NCBI RefSeq assembly: GCF_000315625.1
Contig: NW_005434668.1
Location: forward strand, 115,184-179,183
From: Guillardia theta CCMP2712
Taxonomy: Eukaryota; Cryptophyceae; Pyrenomonadales; Geminigeraceae
Direction: 5' to 3'
DNA length: 64,000 nucleotides
The notes beneath the pieces were generated by a model. The model worked only from the letters and a program-made list of their open reading frames with translations. It did no database searches and was not told the origin of the DNA. Each line of letters begins with the position of its first letter. Positions within the stretch are counted from its first letter, which is position 1. The translations under genes and the position numbers were made by a program. Below, piece after piece: positions 44,176 through 54,339 of the stretch.

Positions 44176-45542
44176 ATGGAGAACACTCTCTTGCTGTCTC
44201 TCGCTCTCATGATGGCGCAAGTCGCCGGGGGCTCTCTACACACGCACTCAACTTCTTGTGGGTTTGTCGCCCCCTCCTCGGCCATGGTGAACAAGCACCA
44301 CTGCATGGTCGGAGCTCGAGCGAAGGGATGCACGTCGTATCCTGCTCTCTCTCATAGCAGCCAGGTGTCCATGGCGCTTAGGGCACCTAGGATGAGCATG
44401 GACCCGATGCCGAGCGCGCCCAACCCCGTCTCAAAGCTGTGGGGGGAGTGGACAGATATCGAAGTCAAGGCTGCGACAGTGATCTGGGTGAACCGTCTTG
44501 TCATCGGTCTTGATCTCTGTCCCTTTGCCTTAGCGTCCATGCCAGGGCTGAGAGTTGTTGTGTCTAGCGCCATGGACAAGGAGCAAGCGCTCGATACGCT
44601 GGCGGAGGAGATGGGGTACCTTGCTGAGACCCCAAAGGACAAGCCAGCGACGACACTCGTTGTGTTTCCTCCTGCTCTCTTCGACAAGGAGCAGAACGTC
44701 ACCATGATGCTCAAGGGGCTGGAGGACCCAGCGGAAGGGGAGGGGAGGATGGGGAGCCTGTCGCCAGGTGAGGACAACTTGGCGGCGCCTGCAATGGAAG
44801 TGAGGATGAAGGGGGAGATTATGGCGGAGGACGGGGGCGCTGCACCGGTCGCTGCGATGGAGAATTTTGTTGCGGAGGAGACGCAGCTGGGGGAGGAGGA
44901 GGGGGTGAAGGAGCAGTTTTTCAACGAGGTGGAGGTGGACGAGGAAGAGCTCAGGGCGGAAAGCAACTTTGCGAATTTCATGGAGATGGCGTACGAGGCG
45001 ATAGCTCTTTCCCAGGACCTCTTCGGCGACGACGCAGCCAGCGAAATGCTCCTGCTTACCTTCCACCCCAACTCCACCTTCAGCTCCGTCCCCTTCGACC
45101 CAGCGGACTTTGCGCTGCGCTCTCCCTTCCCTACTGTTCACCTGCTGCGGGGGGTGGATATCCGCAAGGCGGAGGAGTCTTGCGAGCGACGGAACAGCAC
45201 GACAGAGGAGATTGCGATGAGAAATGAAGCAAGATTGAGGTAGGAGGAAGGGGAGGAGGGGGAGGGGGGACGGAGGAAGGGGGGGGAGGGGATACAGGAG
45301 AAAAGGGAAGGTGGAGGTAGGGAGGGAGGACTACAAAAAGAGGGATGAGAGGAGGGGTGGAGGGGTCATGGGAGTAGGGGAGGAGAGAGGATGAGTGGGG
45401 AAAGGCTGATGGGGGAGGAGGAGCAGGGAGGAGCAGGGAGGAGGATATGACGCTAACTGAAGATGTCAGGGGCATGGGATACCGCGAGCTCGTGGAGATG
45501 CTGGGCGATATCTACGTGAGAGCCAAGGGGGTGACAGCATGA
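44176..45542 (+). CDS. DUF1415 family protein, plastid-targeted
   Basis: Exons 44176-45239 and 45470-45542 give about 378 residues. A signal peptide (MENTLLLSLALMMAQVAGG) and a transit-like, Met/Ser-rich region reach about residue 75. The DUF1415 core follows: VIWVNRLVIGLDLCPFA with the conserved LCPFA, VVSSAMDKEQALDTLAEEM, TTLVVFPPAL, LLTFHPNSTF and RSPFPTVHLLRGVDI. Between TTLVVFPP and the FHP motif there is an insertion of roughly 90 residues, acidic and Gly/Glu-rich, absent from bacterial members, which usually have about 190 residues. The family has no established biochemical role that I know. The Cys-Pro and His residues are conserved and could bind a metal or be catalytic. Tail-to-tail with Pol eta. 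Confidence 0.85.
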
Positions 45543-45647
45543 GAAGACGAAGCCTGAGGAAGACAAAGACGAGACACGGAGAGGAGACGGGGGGGGAAGC
45601 GGCGGCAGGACGAGGACGAGGACGAGGAGGGAGGGCAGCTTGTTTGG

Positions 45648-48382
45648 CTAAGTTTTTCGTTGGATGAACATGTCAATACGCGTCTGACTCCTCTCGCTTC
45701 CTCGTTGTTGCCCCTTCTGCGATTCCATCAGAGCTGTGGCCAGTGCGACAGGAGGGGAGGAAGAGGAAGGGAGCAAGAGAGCTAGAAAGGGAGGAAGGAA
45801 GAAAGGAGAGGATGGGAGAGGAGGATTGGAAAGGGACCGGTGAGAAGAGAAGAAGCAAGGAGAGCATCTGTAAGTATGCAGGATCGGATGAGAAAGGAGG
45901 GAGATGGGGTAGGGAAGGGGCCGAACAAGGGGAGGAGAATGTCACGCACCTTTCCCGCTACCTTGGGCTGCTCACCTTGAAGGAGGATAGAGACTGCCGC
46001 CTCCACGTTACCCCGCGCTGCAACGCCCAGGTTACTTCCTCCCTGTCCTTTCCTCCTCGCTCCCCCTATCCTCCCCATTAGCTTCTCTTTCCTCCCCCTC
46101 CTTTTCTCCTCCTTTTCTTCCCCCATTCATCCGCCTCCGCCTCTCCCTCTCCCTCTTCATCTCCTTCCTCCTCTCCGCCTCCTCCTCCTCCACAACCTCC
46201 ATCCCATCCTCCTCTCCCTCCTCCTCTCCCTCCTCTCCGCCGCCTTCTCTCCCTCCTCCTCTCTTCTTCTACCTCCCCTTCCTTTCTTCTACCTCCTCTT
46301 CCTCCTCCTCTACCTCGTTCAAGTGATCGCTGAGCAGCTTCCTTGCCGAATCCCATCTCCATGATTGATTTCACAGCCTCTTCACGTCGGACGTCTTCTC
46401 TGCTCCTCCTCCCCCCACCTTCCTCTCCCTGCTCCTCGACTTCTTTCCTCTTCTCGGCAAGACCCGACGGACTTGCAAGAAGGAACCTCTTCATCAGTCT
46501 CTGAGCATGTTCTCCTGCTTCTCCTCCTCTTGCCTTGGCGCTCTTCCCTTCCGTCTCAAACAGGAACGCCACCGCCACCCTCGTCACGTTCCAGGGGACG
46601 GGGAGTTGCATGCTCTCAATCCCCAGCATCGCTGCTTCCTCCACTCCGCGAGCAGCTTCAGCAATCGCTTCCTCCTTTCCCACGTTGGAGCCAGCTCCTC
46701 TGCTCCTGCTGCTTGCCTCCTCCTCCTGCCCCCTAGCACGAAACGCGAGCCCGTCCTCGAGGCCCCGCTGGAGAGAGCAGAAGGCTTGTGGCACAGCGAC
46801 GCTCTTCGAGCGCATGCCCTCGTACTCCCTGCGAGCATGCACGACGAGCTTGGCAGGGGAAGCATTGCTTCTCCTCCTCTCCTCTATCCACCTGGATACC
46901 AGCTGGCGCGACAGGAGGGAGACAAGCGCCCGCAGGTGACCCGGGGAGGGAGCAGGGGGCAAGAGCGCTCGACGAGCATGCTCTTGGCTCCTCCTCTGTC
47001 CTTGACTTCCTCCCATCGCCCCCCAGAGGGTAGCGAGCAGAGGAAGGAAGCTCTCTCCTTTCCAAACTTCTCCTCTATCACCCTCCGTTCCACCTTTCCC
47101 AGATCCCCCACCAGTCGCACCCCGAGAGCCTCGCATACGCTTCCTCCGAGCTTGCCGCGGAGCGAAGGGATCTGCATGAGAGGGATCGAGCCCATGAAGG
47201 AGGAGACGTGGGGAGGAGGGAGGAGGGTTATCCCGTTAGGTTTGTGAATGCCTGACACCAGCCGCGCTTGCAACTTGTTCCCTCCTATCCCGATGCTGAC
47301 TGAAAGGCCCATCCTCTTGCTCAACTTCTCCTTGATCTCCGTGGCGATTCTGCAGGCTCTCCGCAGGGGAGGAGGGAGGAAGGAAAATGTCACTTCCCCA
47401 AGGATGAAGAGTCTTTCATGCCTCCCCTCCTCCTGCTCCTGCTCCTGCTCCTCCAGCCGCTGCTCCTCCCCTTGACCTGCCCCCTCCCTCCTTCTCACCA
47501 TCTTGGATACATCAAGGTAGAAATCATCATAGGAAGTTTTTTCCACCTCCCCCCACTCCCTCAGTTGTTCCTGCAGCTCCCGCGCGACCTCCCTGTACCT
47601 TTCTGTCCGCATCGGCAGCACGCGCAGGCCAGGGCACTTGACTTTTGCCTCCTCCATGCTCACACGCCCGACCAGCCCCTGCTCCGCATGTTACTTCCCT
47701 TCTTTTTCTCTCTCCGTTCCTCCCCCCATCCTCCTCCTCCATTCCCCCCTCCCCGCCGTCCTTTCTACCCTTGGCGCTTCCTACTTGTCCTTCCCCCGCC
47801 TTCACTTTCTCCCTCTCCCTCTCCTCGTCCTCCTCCTTCCTCATCTTCCCTTCTCACCTTCAGTCTCTCGTTCCCTGCTCGCGCCGCTGCCCGTCCGCCT
47901 GCTCCTGCTGTCAGCCGTGCGACAGCCCCTCCTCGCGCTCTCACCGGCTCCCACCCCATCGCCCTTGCGGATTCCCTTGGCCTTGGCCTCGTAGCTCACA
48001 GCAACAAAGCCTGAGGAGGGTTGAGGGGAGGAAGAAGAGATGGATGGAGGGGAGGAGGAGGAGGAGGAGACAAAGGAGGAAGACAGGCTGAGAAGAAGAG
48101 AGGAAGAGAGGAGCGGAGGAGACACGGAGGATAAAGGGAGGGGATGAACGCAGAGGAGCGGAGAAGCGTTCGCAGGGGGTCGAGCACAGACTCACCTCCG
48201 CTGTTGAACTGCTGGACTGCGATGGGAACATGCAGGAGGGAGGGGTCGTCCATCCTCTCTACCGCACAGTAGAATGCGTCCACATCAACGTGCAGGACGA
48301 CTCGAAGTCGATCCTCCTCCTGCCCCCCCTCTTCCTCCTCGTGCTCCCCCTGCTCCTCCTCCTCCCGACTTCGCAGCATCAT
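45648..48382 (-). CDS. Y-family DNA polymerase, Pol eta-like
   Basis: Translesion polymerase, nuclear. ATG 48382 leads to VVLHVDVDAFYCAVE (first catalytic Asp) and IAVQQFNSGG. A donor at GGAG|gtgagt is followed in phase by FVAVSYEAKAKGIRKGD. Later exons give MEEAKVKCPGLRVLP, TSYDDFYLDVS (usually SIDEAY or similar), SIGIGGNKLQARLVSGIHKP, then SIPLMQIPSLRGKLGGSV, the Pol eta helix-hairpin-helix order. Little-finger residues lie in 47136-46400. A UBA-like segment (EEAVKSIMEMGFGKEAAQRSL plus GNVEAAVSILLQ) and a final exon with QTRIDMFIQRK, a PIP-box-like tail, end at 45648. Human Pol eta has a UBZ finger instead. The catalytic Glu is replaced by Asp. Start is 36 bp after the Pol iota stop. Confidence 0.8.
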
Positions 48383-48417
48383 GACTCTGCTTGCTGTTTG
48401 ATCCTCGTCCTCGTCCT

Positions 48418-51385
48418 CTACCTCAGTCTCGCTGACCCTTCCTCCTCAAAAGAGTCCATCTCGTGCCAACATGCGTCAAACTTCTGCTGAAAACGCTCTG
48501 AGTTGCTGTACGAATCTCGGACTCCCTCTCCCTTACCTACCTCCTCCTCCTCCTCCTCCTCCTCCTCCTCCAGGTCCCCTCTACTCCTCTCGTCCTCGCT
48601 TGGATTTTCAGCACGCCCCTCCTGCTTCTTCACTGTCGGATCAAAGATAAAGTCCCGCTCGCCGTCCCCAGCGTCACTGTCGAGATAAATTTCCTCTCCC
48701 TCCTCCTCTCCCTCCTCCTCTCCCTCCTCCTCCTCCTCATCGTAAAATTCATCCATCGGGCAGATCTCAAAGTCGTCAAACTTGATCTCGCATCCCGCGT
48801 CTCCTTCCATGGCTTCACTTCTGCCTGCATCTTCCCCTCCCTCTCCCTTCGCATCCCCTCCCTCAGCTTGTCCATCGTCCCCGACCCCCTTCCCCACGAG
48901 CCTTGGGGTCATCCCCTCCATCCTGTCGCCCCGCAACAATGCAGATCGTTCTGCTACCATCCGCTCCTGCCTCTTGGACAACAGCCTCTTGTCCTGCATG
49001 CTCTCCAGCCTCTTATCATAGTCCCTCCTCTGCTCAGCCTGCTGCCCCGCAGGGCATCCTCTCCCTTCCTCCTCCGCGCTCTCAAGGCCTTGTTGGAAGC
49101 TCCGAGACTGCAGGAGGGTGCAGGAAGGGATCTTGATGAAATTCATGACTGCAAGGTTGATGAGAGTGAGGTGAAACGGCTCGCTAACGTTCCTCCTCAG
49201 CACCGTCATCGCAACTGCAACCACCTACAACAGAGCATTCACCTTTGTCGGCTCTCCTCATCACATAACATCCTCCTCACCTGCCTCACTGCTTCCTCCT
49301 CCCTCTGTCCCCTCTGCTGCAGACGGCAGGCAAGAACGGGCGGCAGCCGCGTGCTTGCACTCTGTCGTCCACCATGATAAGACGACTTGTGCCGCCAGGT
49401 GATGATCAGGCACTCAGGGACCCTCCTGTTCTCCTCCGCATCCTCCAGCACGCGAGCGATAAGGTCAGGAGCAAGCACTTGCAGGACAAGCTCAGCCTGA
49501 GGATCAGAGTCAGAGTCAGAGTCAAAGGAGGAGGATGAGGAGGAGGAGGAGGAGCAGTAGGGTTTGGAAAAACTCCTGCAAAATCGGGGAGAGCAGCGGG
49601 GTCAACAAAGAGGAGGGATGGGGATATAGCACACGGCAATCAGCTGTTGGAAAGGAGGAGGGAGAAGAGGGAGCATGAACACGAAAGGGAGGGAGGGAGG
49701 GAGGGAGGGAGGGAGGGAGGGAGGGANNNNNNNNNNNNNNNNNNNNNNNNNNNNNNNNNNNNNNNNNNNNNNNNNNNNNNNNNNNNNNNNNNNNNNNNNN
49801 NNNNNNNNNNNNNNNNNNNNNNNNNNTCAACCATGTTGAAATACAACTAAGAGAAGGAGATCGCTTACGGGCTTTAAAAGCTTAAGTGAGAAACTGTGAA
49901 GGTTATTTCAGACGGATTTCGTTTTATGCAATGCATGTGATGCAGCTGCGGATGTTGTACGTGTTGTTTGACTTGTATTTGAAACAGGCCGCTCCAGCAA
50001 ATACATCCATGCTGCGCATTTTCCGGACAGTGCCTTTGATCGTCTTGCGGGGAGATTCTGGCTGTTCAGATTGCTTTGATACGCCACCTGCTGTTGTCGG
50101 GTGGGATCTTGGATTTCCTGACGTCACGAATCCTACCTATCAAGTCGAGCCGTACTCGTGGAAGTATATTGATGATGGTCGTGACAAGTACTGTTCCGAA
50201 TGCTTTGAGGGAGGGAGGGAGGGAGGGAGGGAGAGACTAGGAGGGAGGAATAGCTCACAGCAGAGAAGGAGGAGCAGGACTTGAACGAGTCCTCAACGCT
50301 AATCCTCTTGGGAGCTCCGTTGGTGACCACGGGGCTCTTGTCTCTTCCCCGTGCTGCCTCGTACAACTGTATCCCCGCCCTCACCCCGAGCTGACTCGTC
50401 AACTGCTCCCTCCTCATCCTCCTCAGGTCTCGTACAAGCTCCACTCCCATCTCCTGCAGGAGCGAGCACGTCTTGTACCCCGCTCCTCGTATCGCCCGGA
50501 TTGAGAGCGGAGCGATGAACTCAGCTGCCTCCGAGGACGGCAAGCTCGTCTGATCGTCCGGCTTGTGCAGACCCGACGCAAGTTTCGCAAGCAGCTTGTT
50601 GTGTGCGATGCCTGCTGATGTCCGGATGCCAGTCTCCTCCTTCACCGCCCCCTCGCCTTCCGTGCAATCTCGCTGCCCAGCTGCAGAAGAATGTCGGAGG
50701 CAGACGCGGCCCCCTCGTCGCAAGTAGCCTCCTTCCTCTCGCTCTTGTTGCTCACGCGCACATCCATCGGCCGGTACACGTTGTCACTGTGAACTGCCTC
50801 GCTGCTCCTGTGCACGTGCCCCTGCCATCGTCTCTCCGCGTTCTCCTCCATCATCTTCTTGCATGCTGCAGTGACGTCTACCCAGACCTCGTCCATCCCT
50901 AGCCGTTCAGCAGCGCTTCCGAACCTCTGCAGCACGGAGAAGATCCTCCTGCTGGTCAGCCTGTAGGGCGTCAGGTCCTCGCCACTCACCAGCACGAGCC
51001 CAGGACATTTCTTCTTCGCATCCTCGATCGCCATGAGCTTGGTGACTCCTGCTCTCCGTGCCGGGTAGTTGCACGTCACCACCAGAAACTTCTGCGTTAT
51101 CCCCAGCGGAACCTCCCTCAGCTTCGGGTCCCGTAGCTCCTCCACTTGCGCGTAGAAGCAGTCGGCATCGAAGTGCAGGATGACACGGTCTGTGTCTGGC
51201 TCCCCGATGTCCAGCGAGAGGGATGGATCGTCCTGCAGCTCGTCCCTGTCGCTTTGCTCCTCATACTCGCAGCTTCCATACCCCTCATTGCATTCGAAGC
51301 TCGCTTCCTTCCCTTGGCTGCTTCTTGCAAACTTGTGCGCGCGGAAGTCTTCATAGCCTCTCTTCGACAACCTGGTGCTCTTCAT
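48418..51385 (-). CDS. Y-family DNA polymerase, Pol iota-like, with a frameshift and an assembly gap
   Basis: From ATG 51385: RVILHFDADCFYAQVEELRD (catalytic Asp), VVTCNYPARRAGVTKLM, EDLTPYR, RLGMDEVWVDVT (intact Asp-Glu). Near 50650 the frame breaks in a run of five C (50648-50652 on the + strand); one missing base would join the residues before (GSEIARKARG) to those after (AVKEETG) at the family's spacing. Then HNKLLAKLASGLHKP and IRGAGYKTCSLLQEMG. An intron holding 100 N separates this from the little finger (LAPDLIARVLEDAEENRR, then VSEPFHLTLINLAVMNF). The C-terminal part is very acidic (DEEEEEGEEEGE) and ends at 48418. Either an assembly error or a decaying gene. Confidence 0.75.
49727..49826. 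other. Assembly gap, 100 N
   Basis: A run of exactly 100 N directly after a (GAGG)n tract, within a Pol iota intron. Sequence is missing here and the two sides may be wrongly joined. Confidence 1.
49931..50284 (+). other. Unassigned open frame opposite a Pol iota intron
   Basis: About 117 codons from ATG 49931, including VGWDLGFPDVTNPTYQVEPY and WKYIDDGRDKYCSECF, then a purine-repeat tail. No family recognised. It lies next to the gap, on the strand opposite Pol iota, and is flanked by GAGG repeats on both sides (49688-49726, 50208-50229). It could be a nested gene, an insertion, or a misplaced contig end. Confidence 0.25.
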
Positions 51386-51589
51386 TGAAAGCGGATGCTT
51401 GAACGAGGCCACGACTTTCTACGTCCCTCTATCCCCTGTATCCCATCCAAACTCTCTCAACTTCCTCCTTCCGCTGCCTTGTAGGAAGGGGGCAGGTAAG
51501 GAGAAGCAAGAGGACCTCTCCCTGTTCCCTCACCAACCTATCATCTTATGTGTCTCCATGGCCGACTTCTTTACTCAAAGTTAAGTTAA

Positions 51590-52200
51590 AGATCGGTACG
51601 AGGACAATCATGCCACTAGTCACATCGCTACACTGAGCCGAGCCTCGAGTCACCCGGGCCGGCGCAGCGCCGCGCCCGCAGCCGGGCCGGCGCCGCCTGC
51701 CCGGCGGGCCGCTCCGAGGCTCAGAGTCAGGCTCCTGACTGATGGATCGCATGCCAGCCGTGCCTCAGTACTTGTCACAGTGCTCCGTCTCTGACCGTGA
51801 CACTCAGGGTCTGACCGTGACTGGTCCGGGACTCGGACTCTGTCGGAGAGGCCGCGGCCGACTCGGCGAGGCCCGTTAACTTGATGCCAAGGTCCGAGCA
51901 AGCTGCCCAGGCTGGCAGTTGCCGGGGGTTGCGCCAAGTGGCTCCTGGCCGCTCCGTGATGGAGTGCCCGGCCCGGGAGTCCGTTTGCCGCAGTGGCCGT
52001 TACTGCAAAAAGTAACTGAGTCACTGAGTTGCGACCGAATAGAACTTACACTGCCCCCCCGCGGCCAGTGGGCCGGGCAGTGACCGTGACTCGCGGGGTC
52101 ACGAGTATCACAGTTCCGTTTGCTGCACTCAGGCTCAGTGAGGCGCCCCCCGGGACGGTCAGGCTACCGTAGTAACCGTTAGGGAAAAATACAAAGATAG
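51590..52200. repeat. GC-rich word island
   Basis: Contains TGACCGTGAC three times (about 51797, 51813, 52080), GGGCCGGCG, GGACTCGGACTC and GAGTCAC words. Non-coding. It lies 5' of the Pol iota start at 51385. Confidence 0.55.
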
Positions 52201-52375
52201 TTCTCCTGCAGAAGCTTTCGGAAGCGTCCGATTGAATGGCAGACGCCAAGTCACTGGGGGGGAGTGGGACAGGAGAATCGTCATCCACCTAAGTTCCACA
52301 GGACTAGCGGAACCGAAGGAAGTCAAGAAACTTTTTAACTAGAGTCGCACGACGCGAGGAAATTCAATGGCGAGA

Positions 52376-52860
52376 TGGAAGTGGAGTTCTCAGTTGTCAC
52401 CTGGTTGGCGACGTTGGAGTTCCAGCTGATGTCTCAAGCGACTCCACAGGAGCAGTGGGTCAACTCTGCTAAAGGCCTCATGGGTGAGAATGTGACCAAC
52501 AGGATTACTTCGTAGTAGCGAAATTTGTGGCGCCATGTTCCGCTTGTTTACAAGCGAAGGCGTTCAGTCAGAGATCAGCAGCCTTGTTCATGCGCAATTG
52601 GACCCAGCGGCACGTTTTGACAAGGTAGTGGTGGACATGATGTCAGGTTTACCTTTGTCTCGACGTAACTTTCGCAATGATGCAGTCTTGGTTTTTGTTT
52701 ACCGTACGTATGGTCAAATCGGATCATTTTATCTCCTTGCAAGAAGAATTCGGATTCTGCTATGAGAATGCTTATCGCGTGCAAGGAATAGCTTCGTATG
52801 AAATTCATTGGACCTTTGATGATCCTGGAAAAACCGTCTGACAGTACAGTACGTATGTCT
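52376..52860 (+). mobile_element. Degraded Ty3/gypsy-like retroelement fragment
   Basis: A gag-like piece from 52376 reads TWLATLEFQLMSQATPQEQW and then meets stops. From about 52605 the frame FDKVVVDMMSGLPLSRRNF, then NDAVLVFVYR, matches the start of a retroviral-type integrase core (the usual motif is D-F-I-x-G-L-P followed by NDAILVVVDR). The second piece follows within about 120 bp, so most of pol is missing. I see no long terminal repeats. It is an inactive remnant. Confidence 0.45.
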
Positions 52861-53055
52861 TTTCCTCCGCGCTTTCCGCAGCTCAGGGATGCTCTTTACA
52901 ATATTTCAAAGTTGCGTCCTTACTGATTTCGCAATCCTACGATGGATGTTGCCTGACTGACCCTGTCCAACCCAACGACGTCCTCGGTCCAATCTCATTT
53001 CCCTGCAAGCTGAAATGACTTTCATCGTGCTCCTCGTCCTTCTCTTCCTTTGCCC

Positions 53056-53850
53056 TCACATGCCGGCAAGCAGCTCCTCCTCGCTGCTCCTCACAAACCA
53101 CGACACCCACTCCCTCTCCCCCGCTATCCCCTCTCCCACCCCAAAGATCGCCTCCTCAAGCCATGCTTGTCCTGGCTCGCAAGGATCAGGCTGCACGTCC
53201 CTCCCGCTGCTTCCCTCCTCCTCTTCCTCCTCCTCCTCCTCCTCCTCCCCTGCCTGCCTGCACGTGTGCCTGCACGGGCTCTCCTGTCCCCCATCTGCAT
53301 CGGACGATGACAGCAAGACAACAGCCAACGCTCCATGTGTGCTGCCTACTCCGCTCGTCCCCTCCTCCTGCACTGGCAAGGGGGATGGAGACGGCGGCGA
53401 CGCCGGGGCGTCTGCAGGGGAGCCTTGTAGCCCGTTGTTGAGCCATGGGGGTCCCGCCCTGTTGCGCTCGTAGGGCCAGCGGGCGAGGCCGAGGCGACGG
53501 CAGGCAGACTTGAGGCTGGTGAGGGAGAGGCCCTGCATAAAGACACGGGGCGTCAGGGAGAGCGGGCTAGGAGGATGCAGGGGATAGAAGTTAGGATATG
53601 GGAGGAAGGAGGATAGGAGGGAGGTAGGGATGAGATAGGAGATTAGCGATCGGAGATAGAAGATATGACGCACGAGGTGGTGAGCGGCGTCCTGCTGGCG
53701 CATGGAGAAGAGGGGGTGAAGGTCGGGAAGGGTGATGCGGATGAGGCGGGGAGGCTCATCGCGGGAGTCCTTGCGGGTACGGGCCTGGACGAGAACAGAA
53801 GGGTAGGGGGGATGGAAGGGAAGAGGGTTGCTGTAGCTGACAGTCATCAT
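53056..53850 (-). CDS. RWP-RK domain putative transcription factor
   Basis: Exons 53850-53674 and 53532-53056 give about 217 residues. The RWP-RK domain spans the splice: RLIRITLPDLHPLFSMRQQD, AAHHL, then GLSLTSLKSACRRLGLARWP. The name-giving motif reads RWPYER, so the usual RK pair is replaced. The C-terminal half is disordered and acidic, with a Glu run (about 12) from a GAG microsatellite. No second domain (NIN/NLP GAF or PB1) is visible, so it is RKD-like in layout. In plants and green algae such proteins control nitrogen responses or gamete fate; the role in this lineage is not known to me. Start at MMTVSYSNP is the first ATG in frame; a longer 5' part cannot be excluded. Confidence 0.75.
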   Translation of the reverse strand: MMTVSYSNPLPFHPPYPSVLVQARTRKDSRDEPPRLIRITLPDLHPLFSMRQQDAAHHLVRHIFYLRSLISYLIPTSLLSSFLPYPNFYPLHPPSPLSLTPRVFMQGLSLTSLKSACRRLGLARWPYERNRAGPPWLNNGLQGSPADAPASPPSPSPLPVQEEGTSGVGSTHGALAVVLLSSSDADGGQESPCRHTCRQAGEEEEEEEEEEEGSSGRDVQPDPCEPGQAWLEEAIFGVGEGIAGEREWVSWFVRSSEEELLAGM

Positions 53851-53939
53851 GTGCCAGGCCCGAGGTCAATCGCTGTCTGTATGAGTTGCGAGGAGGAGCG
53901 CGCGACCCTGGCTGCAGCGCGCGGCGGTGATCACCGGAT

Positions 53940-54200
53940 CATCCGCGTCCTACCCTGACCCCCCTCTTTAATGGGGTCAAGTACCGGTCCAAGATTATCA
54001 ATCCATGAAAAAGGGCCATATGGCCGAATGAGTTCAATGTCAGCTACGGCTTTAACTGGTCAAGCTCGAGCTGCCGTCTGGCCATGCCCTTGGGAGATCT
54101 TCTAAGTCTACCATTAAGTGCAAACGGTCTTGATGTGTGCCGCTTTAGGCTTCCCCTTTGACAGCCCGGCCTGAGCCACCCCACCCCCCTTTTAACAACA
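53940..54200. promoter_or_regulatory. Island 5' of the RWP-RK gene
   Basis: GTACCGGT at 53981-53988 and C-runs (CCACCCCACCCCCC, about 54176), 90-350 bp upstream of the minus-strand start at 53850. Confidence 0.35.
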
Positions 54201-54339
54201 GCATGCGCGCATGGATAAGACCTCTTTGTTACCCTGCCAAACGCGTCGATTCAGAACTACATGTCTCCCTGCAGGCTCTCACCCCCTGCCGCCAACTCCG
54301 TCAGCAGGGGTAGATCGCTTAACGGATTGCCGCCGTTTG

